From assembly GCA_049325095.1 (NCBI GenBank), contig JBMOPO010000040.1, positions 9,993 through 73,992 on the forward strand: DNA of 64,000 nucleotides. The letters are read 5' to 3'. Under the pieces are notes generated by a model. The model did not search any database, was not told the origin of the DNA, and was given only the letters and a program-made list of their open reading frames with translations. Below are positions 1-7,900 of the stretch, one piece after another. Made by a program: the position numbers and the translations under genes. The stretch is from JAGPUQ01 sp049325095 (GTDB lineage Bacteria; Pseudomonadota; Gammaproteobacteria; Pseudomonadales; Porticoccaceae). Within the stretch, counting starts at the first letter, position 1; each line of letters opens with the position of its first letter.

Positions 1-291
1 GATTACGTCGACCCCGCCAACCGCGCCCGGCGGCCCGAATACCTCATCCTGCTCGGCCTGTGCACCCACCTGGGTTGCGCGCCCATGTACCGGCCGGAGG
101 TCGGCGCCGCGGATCTCGGCGGCGATGCCTGGCTGGGCGGCTTCTTCTGCCCCTGCCACGGCTCCAAGTTCGATCTCGCCGGCCGCGTCTACAAGGGCGT
201 GCCCGCGCCCACCAATCTGGAAGTCCCGCCCTACCGCTTCGAGGGCGACACTGTGGTGACCATCGGCGTCGACGAGGAGACCGCGGCATGA
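1..291 (+). CDS. petA: Ubiquinol-cytochrome c reductase Rieske iron-sulfur subunit, 3' part
   Basis: C-terminal part of the Rieske 2Fe-2S subunit of the bc1 complex; the 5' end lies left of the window. Both cluster-binding boxes are visible: CTHLGC at 61-78 and CPCHGS at 148-165, giving two Cys and two His ligands plus the disulfide Cys pair. The protein passes electrons from quinol at the Qo site to cytochrome c1 on the periplasmic side. Its TGA overlaps the ATG of the next gene (ATGA at 288-291), so the two are translationally coupled. Confidence 0.97.
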   Translation, partial: DYVDPANRARRPEYLILLGLCTHLGCAPMYRPEVGAADLGGDAWLGGFFCPCHGSKFDLAGRVYKGVPAPTNLEVPPYRFEGDTVVTIGVDEETAA

Positions 292-2321
292 ACTGGCTGA
301 TGGGACTGTGGCGGTGGATCGATGCCCGGCTTCCGGTGCAGCGGGCGTGGGACACCCACATGGCCAAGTACTACGCCCCCAAGAATTTCAACTTCTGGTA
401 TTTCTTCGGCGTGCTTTCGCTGCTGGTGCTGGTCAACCAACTGGTCACTGGGATCTGGCTCACCATGAGCTACGAGCCGACCGCTGAGGGCGCGTTCGGC
501 TCGGTCGAATACATCATGCGCGATGTCGATTACGGCTGGATCCTGCGCTATCTGCACTCCACCGGCGCCTCGGCCTTCTTTCTGGTGGTCTATCTGCACA
601 TGTTCCGCGGCCTGCTGTACGGCTCCTACCGGGCGCCGCGGGAACTGGTGTGGCTGTTCGGCATGGCCATCTACCTGGCGCTGATGGCGGAGGCCTTCCT
701 GGGCTATGTGCTGCCCTGGGGCCAGATGTCCTACTGGGGCGCGCAGGTGATCATTTCGCTGTTCGGCGCCATTCCGTATTTCGGCGACGCCATCGTCGAG
801 TGGGTGCGGGGCGACTACCTGATTTCCGGCATCACCCTGAACCGCTTCTTCGCCCTGCACGTGGTGGCGCTGCCGATCGTGCTGCTGGCGCTGGTGGTGC
901 TGCATATCCTGGCCCTGCACGAGGTCGGCTCCAACAACCCCGATGGCGTGGAAATCAAGAAAAACAAGGACGCCAACGGGATTCCGCTGGACGGCATTCC
1001 GTTCCACCCCTATTACACGGTGCACGACCTGGTGCCGGTGGTGGTGTTCCTGTTCGTGTTCTGCTTCATCGTGTTCTTCATGCCGGAGATGGGCGGCTAC
1101 TTCATCGAGAAGGCCAATTTCGAGCATTCCAATCCGCTCAAGACGCCGCCCCACATCGCGCCGGTCTGGTACTTCACGCCTTTCTATTCGATGTTGCGTG
1201 CGGTACCCGACAAGTTCATGGGCTTCCTGGTGATGGCGGCCGCGGTGGCCATCCTGTTCGTGCTGCCCTGGCTGGATCGCAGTCCGGTCAAGTCAATTCG
1301 CTACAAGGGCGTTGTCAGCCGGGTGGCGATCCTGGTATTCGCTGCGGCGTTCATCATCCTGGGCGTCCTGGGCGTCAAGCAGCCCACACCGGCCCGCACT
1401 TTCCTGGCGCAGCTCTGTACCGGGCTCTACTTCGCCTTCTTCGTGCTGATGCCGGTGTGGACCAGCATCGAGAAGACCAGGCCGGAGCCCCAGCGGGTGA
1501 CCATGGACGGGGGCATGGGTTTCTGGCGTTCGCTGGGCGTGCTCGCCATCGTCGCGGCCCTGGTGTTCATTCCGCTCCAGGCGGTGGGCGCCGAAGCCGA
1601 ACACGAGTGCGGCACCATTCCCTGCGACCCGGTCGAGATCGATCACGGCGACCAGGCTTCCCTGCAGCGGGGCGCGCGGATTTTCGCCAACTACTGCATG
1701 GGCTGTCACAGCGCCAAGTACGCCCGCTGGGAGCGGACCGCCGACGATCTCGGCATCCCCCACCAACTGGTGCTGGAAAATCTCGCCTTCGGGGATCGCC
1801 GGATCGGCGACCTGATGACCATCTCGATGCCGGAAAAGGCGGCGAAGAAGTGGTTCGGAGCCGCGCCGCCGGACCTCACCCTGGTCACCCGCGCCCGATC
1901 GCCGGAATGGGTCTACACCTATCTGCGCAATTTCCACGCCGACCCCAGCCGGCCGTTCGGCGTCAACAACAAGGTCTTCAAGGATGTGGGCATGCCCCAC
2001 GCCCTGCTCGATCTCCAGGGATTGCCGGCCTGTGCTCCGGGTCCTTCGTTCAATCCGGACGGCGGCATGCGGGTCGATCCGCTGACCAGCGAGCCGCTCA
2101 ATGACGACCCCTGCGGCAGTTACGAACTGGTCACCCAGGGCGAGCTGGCGCCGGCCGAATTCGACGCCGCGGTCCGGGACCTGGTCAACTTTCTGAGTTA
2201 TCTTGCCAACCCCGTGGCCGACGAAAGCCGCAGAATCGGCATGGGCGTGCTGCTCTTTCTGGCCTTCCTGTTCGTATTTGTCTGGTTGTTGAACCGCGAA
2301 TACTGGAAGGACGTCCACTGA
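288..2321 (+). CDS. petB-petC: Cytochrome b / cytochrome c1 fusion of the bc1 complex
   Basis: A single open frame of 677 residues encodes cytochrome b (about 1-405) followed, with no stop, by cytochrome c1 (about 406-677). The b part has the multi-helix membrane core, paired heme-binding histidines and the Qo-site motif PVWY at residues 292-295. The c1 part starts with a hydrophobic signal-like helix, then the heme motif CMGCH (C470, C473, H474), a likely axial Met569 in the segment GMPHALL, and a C-terminal membrane anchor ending LLNREYWKDVH. In most gammaproteobacteria these are separate genes. A fused precursor cleaved after translocation is known for Bradyrhizobium FbcH. An internal ATG at 1503 with a weak GCGGGTGA upstream could also allow separate c1 initiation. 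Confidence 0.93.
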   Translation: MNWLMGLWRWIDARLPVQRAWDTHMAKYYAPKNFNFWYFFGVLSLLVLVNQLVTGIWLTMSYEPTAEGAFGSVEYIMRDVDYGWILRYLHSTGASAFFLVVYLHMFRGLLYGSYRAPRELVWLFGMAIYLALMAEAFLGYVLPWGQMSYWGAQVIISLFGAIPYFGDAIVEWVRGDYLISGITLNRFFALHVVALPIVLLALVVLHILALHEVGSNNPDGVEIKKNKDANGIPLDGIPFHPYYTVHDLVPVVVFLFVFCFIVFFMPEMGGYFIEKANFEHSNPLKTPPHIAPVWYFTPFYSMLRAVPDKFMGFLVMAAAVAILFVLPWLDRSPVKSIRYKGVVSRVAILVFAAAFIILGVLGVKQPTPARTFLAQLCTGLYFAFFVLMPVWTSIEKTRPEPQRVTMDGGMGFWRSLGVLAIVAALVFIPLQAVGAEAEHECGTIPCDPVEIDHGDQASLQRGARIFANYCMGCHSAKYARWERTADDLGIPHQLVLENLAFGDRRIGDLMTISMPEKAAKKWFGAAPPDLTLVTRARSPEWVYTYLRNFHADPSRPFGVNNKVFKDVGMPHALLDLQGLPACAPGPSFNPDGGMRVDPLTSEPLNDDPCGSYELVTQGELAPAEFDAAVRDLVNFLSYLANPVADESRRIGMGVLLFLAFLFVFVWLLNREYWKDVH

Positions 2322-2364
2322 GCCTAGCAGCGGGATTCACAGTCTTCGGCCGACCGAGGTGAGT

Positions 2365-2997
2365 ATGGCGGTAGCGCCCAGGCGATCGACCATGACCCTG
2401 TTCTCCGACTCCGCCTGCCAGCGCAGTCACCGGGTCCGCATGGTGCTGGCCGAGAAGGGCGTGAGCGTCGAGATCGAGGAGGTGGTGCCCGGCGTCGTCT
2501 CGGAAGAGCTTGCCGAACTCAATCCTTACGGCACCGCGCCCACCCTGGTGGATCGCGACCTGACGCTCCACCACACCCTGGTGATGATGGAGTATCTGGA
2601 CGAACGCTTCCCGCATCCGCCGCTGCTGCCCGTCTATCCGGTATCCCGGGCCCACAGCCGCCAGTACATGCACCGCATCGAGCACGACTGGTGCCTGCCG
2701 GCGGAGGAAATCCTGAGCGGCGAGGATGCCCGGCGCGCCGAGCGGTTGCGGAAGGAGCTGCGCGACAGCCTGTTGGGCGTGGCGCCGCTGTTTGCCGAGA
2801 AGCCGTTCTTCATGAGCGATGAATTCACCCTGGTCGACTGCTGCATGGCGCCCCTGCTGTGGCGGCTGGACGTGCTCGGCGTCAAGCTGCCCAATGTGCG
2901 CCAGGCGCGGCCTCTGGTGGCCTACATGCAGCGGCTCTTTGATCGGCCGGCGTTTCGTGCCAGTCTGACCGATACCGAGCGCAGCATGCGCGGCTGA
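2365..2997 (+). CDS. sspA: Stringent starvation protein A
   Basis: A 210-residue protein with a thioredoxin-like GST N-domain and a helical C-domain. It is an RNA-polymerase-associated starvation regulator and not an active GST. The N-terminus MAVAPRRSTMTLFSD matches the usual SspA start (E. coli begins MAVAANKRSVMTLFS), so ATG 2365 was chosen over the GTG six bases upstream. The block MEYLDERFPHPPL, typical of SspA, is present. It lies between the bc1 genes and sspB, the standard gammaproteobacterial order. Confidence 0.95.
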   Translation: MAVAPRRSTMTLFSDSACQRSHRVRMVLAEKGVSVEIEEVVPGVVSEELAELNPYGTAPTLVDRDLTLHHTLVMMEYLDERFPHPPLLPVYPVSRAHSRQYMHRIEHDWCLPAEEILSGEDARRAERLRKELRDSLLGVAPLFAEKPFFMSDEFTLVDCCMAPLLWRLDVLGVKLPNVRQARPLVAYMQRLFDRPAFRASLTDTERSMRG

Positions 2998-3026
2998 CCG
3001 GCCCGCCGGGGAAGACCGTGACGACC

Positions 3027-3413
3027 ATGACTTCCAACCGCCCCTACCTGATCCGGGCGCTGTATGAATGGATCGTCGACAACGACTGTACGCCGCACCT
3101 GATCGTCGATGCGGATGCCCCGGGGGTGATGGTGCCGAGGAGCTATGTTCGCGACGGCAAGATCGTGCTCAACATCGCGCCCCGCGCGGTCAGCGCGCTC
3201 GCCCTGGGCAACCAGGCGATCGCCTTCAGCGCGCGTTTCGGGGGCTCCCCGATGCAGGTATCGGTTCCGGTGGGCGCGGTGGAGGGCATCTACGCCCGGG
3301 AGAACGGCCAGGGCATGGTGTTCCAGGCCGAATCCGGGGCTCCGCAGCCGCCGGGCTCCGGCCCGGGTGGCGGTCCCGCCGGCAAGGGCTCGCGGCTGCG
3401 GGTGATCAAGTGA
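3027..3413 (+). CDS. sspB: ClpXP protease specificity-enhancing factor SspB
   Basis: A 128-residue adaptor that delivers ssrA-tagged proteins to ClpXP. The folded substrate-binding domain (about residues 4-105) carries NRPYLIRALYEWIVDN and the conserved IYARENGQGMVF. A flexible Gly/Pro-rich linker follows, and the C-terminal KGSRLRVIK matches the ClpX-docking tail of SspB (RPALRVVK in E. coli). ATG 3027 gives the N-terminus MTSNRPYL usual in Pseudomonas-type SspB; a GTG at 3018 is an alternative. Directly downstream of sspA. Confidence 0.95.
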   Translation: MTSNRPYLIRALYEWIVDNDCTPHLIVDADAPGVMVPRSYVRDGKIVLNIAPRAVSALALGNQAIAFSARFGGSPMQVSVPVGAVEGIYARENGQGMVFQAESGAPQPPGSGPGGGPAGKGSRLRVIK

Positions 3414-3437
3414 TTCGAGCAAACGGGGGCAACAGCG

Positions 3438-4616
3438 ATGAATGATCCGGTAGTGATTGTGGGAATGGCCCGCACCGCGATGGGCGGCATGCTGGGTGCG
3501 CTGGCCGGCGTGCCGGTCGGCGAGTTGGGGGCGACGGCCATCCGGGCGGCGCTGGAGCGCGCCCGGGTCGCGCCCGATCAGGTCGACGAGGTACTGATGG
3601 GCTGCGTGCTGCCGGCCGGCGTGGGGCAGGCGCCGGCCCGCCAGGCAGCCCTGGGCGCCGGCATTCCGGTGGGCACCTGCGCGACCACGGTCAACAAGAT
3701 GTGCGGGTCGGGCATGAAGACCGTGATGATGGCCTGCGACGCGCTGCTCGCCGGGCAGGCCGGGGTGCTGGTCGCCGGCGGCATGGAGAGCATGAGCAAC
3801 GCGCCCTACCTGCTCGCCAGGGCGCGCGGCGGCTATCGCCTGGGTCACGGTGAACTGCTCGACCACATGTACACCGACGGCCTCCAGGACGCCTATTCCG
3901 GCGGCCTGATGGGCGTGTTTGCCGAGCAATGCGCCGGCAAGTACCAGTTCACCCGCGAACAGCAGGACGCCTATGCGGTGGAATCCCTGCGCCGCGCCAA
4001 CGCCGCCATCGCCGAGGGCAGGTTCAAGGCCGAAATCGTGCCCGTGGCGGTGAAGAGCCGTGCCGGAGAGCAGCTGGTGGATACCGACGAACAGCCGGGC
4101 AATGCCCGCATCGACAAGATCCCCAGCCTCAAGCCGGCGTTCAAGAAAGACGGTACCGTCACCCCGGCCAATGCCAGCTCGATCTCCGACGGCGCCGCCG
4201 CCCTGGTACTGATGCGCCGGAGCCAGGCCGAGGCGCGCGGCCTGCGCCCGCTGGCCGTGGTGCGTGGCTATACCCAGTTCGCGCAGGAGCCCGAGTGGTT
4301 CACCACCGCACCGGTGGGCGCGCTCAAGCGGCTGTTCGGACAGATCGGCTGGAGCCCTGCGGAAGTCGATCTCTATGAGATCAACGAGGCCTTCGCGGTG
4401 GTGGCCATGGCCGCCATGCGCGAACTTGACCTGCCGCACACCAAGGTCAATGTCCACGGCGGCGCCTGCGCCCTGGGCCACCCGCTGGGGGCCAGCGGCG
4501 CGCGCATCATCGTCACCCTGCTCGCGGCCCTGCAGACCCATGGGCTGCGCAAGGGGGTCGCCAGCCTGTGCATCGGCGGCGGCGAGGCCACCGCGATCGC
4601 CGTAGAGCGGCCCTGA
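3438..4616 (+). CDS. Acetyl-CoA C-acetyltransferase (thiolase)
   Basis: A 392-residue thiolase of normal length. It carries the acyl-accepting Cys89 in NKMCGSGMK, the NEAFAV motif, His348 in GHPLGASGAR and the second catalytic Cys378 in CIGGGE. It condenses two acetyl-CoA or cleaves acetoacetyl-CoA (AtoB/PhaA type); the sequence does not decide which direction dominates. It follows sspB by 24 nt on the same strand, but no other beta-oxidation or polyhydroxyalkanoate gene is adjacent. Confidence 0.92.
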   Translation: MNDPVVIVGMARTAMGGMLGALAGVPVGELGATAIRAALERARVAPDQVDEVLMGCVLPAGVGQAPARQAALGAGIPVGTCATTVNKMCGSGMKTVMMACDALLAGQAGVLVAGGMESMSNAPYLLARARGGYRLGHGELLDHMYTDGLQDAYSGGLMGVFAEQCAGKYQFTREQQDAYAVESLRRANAAIAEGRFKAEIVPVAVKSRAGEQLVDTDEQPGNARIDKIPSLKPAFKKDGTVTPANASSISDGAAALVLMRRSQAEARGLRPLAVVRGYTQFAQEPEWFTTAPVGALKRLFGQIGWSPAEVDLYEINEAFAVVAMAAMRELDLPHTKVNVHGGACALGHPLGASGARIIVTLLAALQTHGLRKGVASLCIGGGEATAIAVERP

Positions 4617-4926
4617 GCGGGGCTGCCCGACGGATTCGGCGCGCGCATGGAACCGGATATCCGTCAACCGATGTAGAAAGGCGGACGGCGCGCGCCGCGG
4701 CGAGGGGATTGATTCGGCAGATACATCGTGACCTGGATCACAGTTTGCGGGCGGCCATGGGCTTAGGCTAGGTGACCGCGGGCGGGCAGCGCCCGCAAGT
4801 TCAGCCCGCCGCGGAATAACGGAATGGTCGGCGCCGGCTGGCGGAAGGGGCGTTGTCTTCCGGCGGCAACAGGGAGCGGCCAGGATGGAAAAGGAGTTCC
4901 GCGGCGGTTCGCCGCAGGAGGGATCC
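4617..4926. other. Intergenic region upstream of the sigma-54 activator
   Basis: About 310 bases without a supported gene. It holds a CRP-like palindrome (4727-4742) and a 7-bp GC hairpin at 4778-4796 (arms GCGGGCG and CGCCCGC) without a T-tract. It ends with the strong ribosome binding site AGGAGG at 4916-4921 that decides the start of the next gene. Confidence 0.6.
4727..4742 (+). promoter_or_regulatory. CRP/Vfr-like binding site
   Basis: The 16-mer CGTGACCTGGATCACA matches the CRP consensus TGTGA-N6-TCACA at 9 of 10 defined positions. It lies 184 nt upstream of the activator ATG at 4927, so it could act on that promoter. No experiment or search supports it beyond the match. Confidence 0.5.
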
Positions 4927-6315
4927 ATGGCAAGATCTATGGAAATATGCTTTAAAAACAAGGAAATAAAGTCACTTATCCTGATTTCGGACAAGCAGTC
5001 GCAAGGCACGGCCAGCGCGCTTCGGCGGTTGTTGCCGCACTGGACATGGCGGGTGGAGGATGACCCCGCCCGCCTTCCGGAGCAGCTCGACCCAGACACC
5101 CCGGTAGGCATCCTCATCGCCCCGCAGGCTCTGGACGCCGGCACCCTGGCCTGGGTCGAACGCGCCACCCAGTCCTGCCCCGGGATGCTCTGGATCGCGA
5201 TCGTCGGCGAGCACCATTGCGCCGATCCGGACTTCATGAGGGTCGTGGCCGCCACCTGCCATGATTTCATCACCACCCCGCTGGCCGATGCGGCTGACCT
5301 GATCCCGGGCCTGCTGGCCCATGCCGTGAGGTTGGCCCGCCTGCGCGCGCACCTGCTGCACGGGCAGTCCGGCCGGGACGAGATGGCCGATATGGTCGGC
5401 AGCTCCCCGCCCATGAAGCGGTTGGGCAGACTTATCCCGAAGTTTGCCCGGGCCGATGCCCCGGTCATGATCTGCGGCGAGAGCGGCACCGGCAAGGAAC
5501 TGGTTGCCCGGGCGATCCATCGCGCCTCGGCTCGCGCCGCGGGCCCCTTCGTTGCGCTCAACTGCGGCGCCATTCCCGAAAACCTGCTGGAGTCCGAGCT
5601 GTTCGGGCACGTCAGGGGGGCTTTCACCGGAGCGGTCCAGGACCGGGCCGGCCGCGCCGAACTGGCCGATGGCGGCACCCTGTTTCTGGACGAGATCGGC
5701 GATCTCCCCCTCTCGCATCAGGTCAAGATCCTGCGCTTTCTCCAGGAGGGCTGCTTCGAGCGCGTGGGTTCCGGCCGTTCCATTCGGGTGGACGTGCGCA
5801 TTGTCGCCGCCACCCACAGGGATCTCGAGGCCGGGGTCCAGGCCCAAACCTTCCGCGAAGACCTGTTCTACCGCCTGAACGTGCTGCGCATCGAGGTGCC
5901 CCCGCTGCACGAGCGGGGCGCGGACATCGAATCGCTCGCCGAGCACTTTCTGGCGCAGGCGAGGGCCAAGACCGGCACCACCGCCAGCGGCTTCAGTATC
6001 GAGGCGCGCCAGGCCCTGCGCCGCTACCGGTGGCCCGGCAATGTACGGGAGCTGATCAACCGGGTGAGCAAGGCGGCCATCCTGGCGGAGGGCTCGCTGA
6101 TCAGCCCGGCGGATCTGGACCTGCCGGATCCGCGCGAACCCGGCGGCGCCCGGGTCATCAACCTGCAGGAGACCCGGGAGCAGGCCGAACGCGCGGCCGT
6201 CGAAAGCGCCCTGCGCGATGCCGACTACAATATTTCCCGCGCGGCCAGCCTGCTGGGCGTGTCCCGCATGACCATCTACCGGCTGCTGGACAAGCACGGC
6301 ATCGAGATCTCCTGA
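4927..6315 (+). CDS. Sigma-54-dependent transcriptional activator with degenerate receiver domain
   Basis: A 462-residue enhancer-binding protein. The N-terminal 130 residues fold like a receiver but lack the usual phospho-acceptor Asp (strand 3 reads VGILIAPQ), as in VpsR/FleQ-type regulators. The AAA+ domain has Walker A GESGTGKE (184-191), the sigma-54 contact loop GAFTGA (231-236) and Walker B GTLFLDE (250-256). The C-terminus is a Fis-type helix-turn-helix (about 433-460). ATG 4927 is preferred because AGGAGG stands five bases upstream; an in-frame ATG at 4885 has a weaker site. It lies directly upstream of the Fap-like genes, which have a sigma-54 promoter, so it is the likely activator of that locus. 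Phosphorylation-independent control, perhaps by a nucleotide second messenger, is inferred. Confidence 0.93.
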   Translation: MARSMEICFKNKEIKSLILISDKQSQGTASALRRLLPHWTWRVEDDPARLPEQLDPDTPVGILIAPQALDAGTLAWVERATQSCPGMLWIAIVGEHHCADPDFMRVVAATCHDFITTPLADAADLIPGLLAHAVRLARLRAHLLHGQSGRDEMADMVGSSPPMKRLGRLIPKFARADAPVMICGESGTGKELVARAIHRASARAAGPFVALNCGAIPENLLESELFGHVRGAFTGAVQDRAGRAELADGGTLFLDEIGDLPLSHQVKILRFLQEGCFERVGSGRSIRVDVRIVAATHRDLEAGVQAQTFREDLFYRLNVLRIEVPPLHERGADIESLAEHFLAQARAKTGTTASGFSIEARQALRRYRWPGNVRELINRVSKAAILAEGSLISPADLDLPDPREPGGARVINLQETREQAERAAVESALRDADYNISRAASLLGVSRMTIYRLLDKHGIEIS

Positions 6316-6416
6316 CCCGGGTTCCCGCGGCCCTGCCGCCGACTGCCCGGCCGCCGTGGCCCCTGCATTCATGCCGCCGCTGCCGCCAGCGCGCGGTTTG
6401 GTGCCGGCCGGTGGTT

Positions 6417-6436
6417 CTGTAGGACATTGCCTACAG
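6417..6436. promoter_or_regulatory. Perfect dyad, candidate upstream activator site
   Basis: CTGTAGG-ACATTG-CCTACAG is a perfect 7-bp inverted repeat with a 6-nt spacer. It lies about 235 bp upstream of the sigma-54 promoter and about 100 bp after the activator gene, the usual distance for an enhancer-binding-protein site. No T-tract follows, which argues against an intrinsic terminator. Confidence 0.45.
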
Positions 6437-6567
6437 CAGATTCCGGAAAACTCCTACCCCCGCGGCCCGCGGTTTGTGCGCGACCAGCAACGATTGCAAC
6501 ACCATCGAGACACTCGAAAAATCCGTCGCAATACACTGTTTTCAAAAAGGATTCCTCTCATTCCTGT

Positions 6568-6583
6568 TGTGATCTGTGTCACG
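6568..6583 (+). promoter_or_regulatory. CRP/Vfr-like binding site upstream of the fap-type operon
   Basis: TGTGATCTGTGTCACG matches TGTGA-N6-TCACA at 9 of 10 positions. It lies about 85 bp upstream of the sigma-54 -24 element. With the site at 4727 it makes two CRP-like boxes bracketing the activator gene. Confidence 0.5.
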
Positions 6584-6667
6584 TTTGCGGGACGCCGGCG
6601 GCCCATACGACTGGTCTGAAAACCCGAGCGATCTGGACTTTCTGTTTATTTTCAAATGGTTGCGAAT

Positions 6668-6684
6668 CTGGCCCGGGGATTGCC
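6668..6684 (+). promoter_or_regulatory. Sigma-54 promoter (-24/-12) of the fap-type operon
   Basis: CTGGCCCGGGGATTGCC has GG at 6670-6671 and GC at 6682-6683 with exactly 10 nt between. It agrees with TGGCAC-N5-TTGC except for A-to-C in the -24 box. Transcription would start near 6695 and leave a leader of about 250 nt before the first gene. Confidence 0.7.
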
Positions 6685-6943
6685 GCTTGTCGGGCGAAAG
6701 CTACCGGCCGTCGCCGTGTTCCCGGCACCGGATAGCGGGAGGTTGCGGGACGGGAGCACAGAAGATCCGAGAACGAGAAGACGGCGCGCAGGCGCGAACG
6801 AAGCAGCGGTGTGCTTGCGCAGGCGTGACGACGGCGGAGGTCACCGCAGTCCGGGCTTCGACGGCCGGCTGCGCGGGCCGCGGCCCCGGGATCCGGATGA
6901 TCCGGACCAGGGTGGTGACAAGGGATAGCGCGTGAGGAGAGGG
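6685..6943 (+). other. Long 5' leader of the fap-type operon
   Basis: About 250 nt lie between the predicted sigma-54 start and the first coding sequence. No conserved gene or known riboswitch was recognised in it. It ends in a purine-rich ribosome binding site (GAGGAGAGGG) immediately before the two tandem ATGs at 6944 and 6947. Confidence 0.4.
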
Positions 6944-7732
6944 ATGATGGGCATGCGGGCGAATCGGGAACAGAAGGGCCACCGCCGGATGGATCCATCG
7001 CTGGCCGGAGAACGCGCTCCGGGCCAGCGGCACGGCGCCGGGCGGGCGGACAGCGCCCCGGGACCGGCGCCCGGCAACCGGTCGCGGACCGCCTTTGCCC
7101 GGTTCTGTCTCGCGCTTCTGGCCGCCTGCCTGGTGCAGGGGGCCGCCGCGCAGACCGACGCTGAGGTCGAGGTGACCGATGCCCAGGGGACTGCGGGCAG
7201 TGCGGCGGCGAGCAGCACCCTGGGTCCGGTGCTGCAGGGCTCCACCGGCCTGGTGACCCTGAACCAGACCGCCGGCGACGGCAACGTCCAACAGAACTCC
7301 GCCGCCCTCGCCGAGAGCGAGGGACACAGCGTCGCCGCGGTCAATGCCGTGCAGGTACTGGAGCGCGTCGTCCCCACCGCCGATCAGTGGCTGACCGCCG
7401 ACATCGAGTCCGGCGCCTTCGACGACGCGCAGGGCATCTACTTGGTCAATCAATCCGCGGGTGCGGGCAACAGCCAGTTCAACGGCGCGGCGCTCGCCGT
7501 CGGCGGCGTGTCGGCACTCGCCATCGTCCAGTTGGACGATACCCGGTTGCAGGAGCAGAGCCCAGGCAGTGCCGCGCCCTTGCTCCCCGCAGAAGGTGGC
7601 GCGCAGGTTTCGGCCGGCGCCAACCTGGCCCCGGACGCCTTCGCGGGCGCCCGGGGTCTGTTTCTGGTGAACCAGGCCGCCGGCAACAACAACGCCACGG
7701 CCAACACCTTCACGTTCTCGTCTCCCCCCTGA
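6944..7732 (+). CDS. fapB: FapB-like minor amyloid subunit
   Basis: A 262-residue secreted protein with three imperfect amyloid repeats of the Fap type: residues 102-122 (NQTAGDGNVQQN), 164-184 (NQSAGAGNSQFN) and 238-258 (NQAAGNNNATAN). A hydrophobic stretch ending QGAAAQ is the probable signal peptide. It is preceded by an unusually long charged N-terminal extension, so a later start at ATG 6989 is possible. First gene of the operon behind the sigma-54 promoter. Pseudomonas fap operons begin with fapA then fapB; no separate fapA was found here. The subunit identity rests on repeat pattern and position, so FapA/FapB naming is tentative. Confidence 0.75.
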   Translation: MMGMRANREQKGHRRMDPSLAGERAPGQRHGAGRADSAPGPAPGNRSRTAFARFCLALLAACLVQGAAAQTDAEVEVTDAQGTAGSAAASSTLGPVLQGSTGLVTLNQTAGDGNVQQNSAALAESEGHSVAAVNAVQVLERVVPTADQWLTADIESGAFDDAQGIYLVNQSAGAGNSQFNGAALAVGGVSALAIVQLDDTRLQEQSPGSAAPLLPAEGGAQVSAGANLAPDAFAGARGLFLVNQAAGNNNATANTFTFSSPP

Positions 7733-7812
7733 CCGCCGTTTGCTGCCGAGGTAACGCCGTGTTTGCCATCTGTGTCTCACCAATGCCCCTACCGGCGGCG
7801 GAGTGCACAGGG

Positions 7813-7844
7813 CCAACCGTGCCTTGGCGAGGCAGCTTGGTTGG
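7813..7844 (+). other. Intercistronic hairpin between fapB-like and fapC-like genes
   Basis: CCAACC at 7813-7818 pairs with GGTTGG at 7839-7844, and TGCC pairs with GGCA inside, with an asymmetric internal loop. It is weaker than the two hairpins further down the operon and has no T-tract. Confidence 0.35.
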
Positions 7845-7900
7845 GCGGGGTGTGGCCGGGGGCGTGACTCTGACCCATATCATCATCAAGGAGAACGAAG

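Noticed and set aside
2922..5678. Long open minus-strand frame opposite sspB and the thiolase
   Set aside because: Real genes with full motif sets lie on the plus strand; the frame crosses gene borders and shows no family features.
6944..7140. N-terminal extension of the FapB-like protein as a separate small gene
   Set aside because: It is continuous with the signal peptide in one frame and has no stop; at most the start codon is later (6989).
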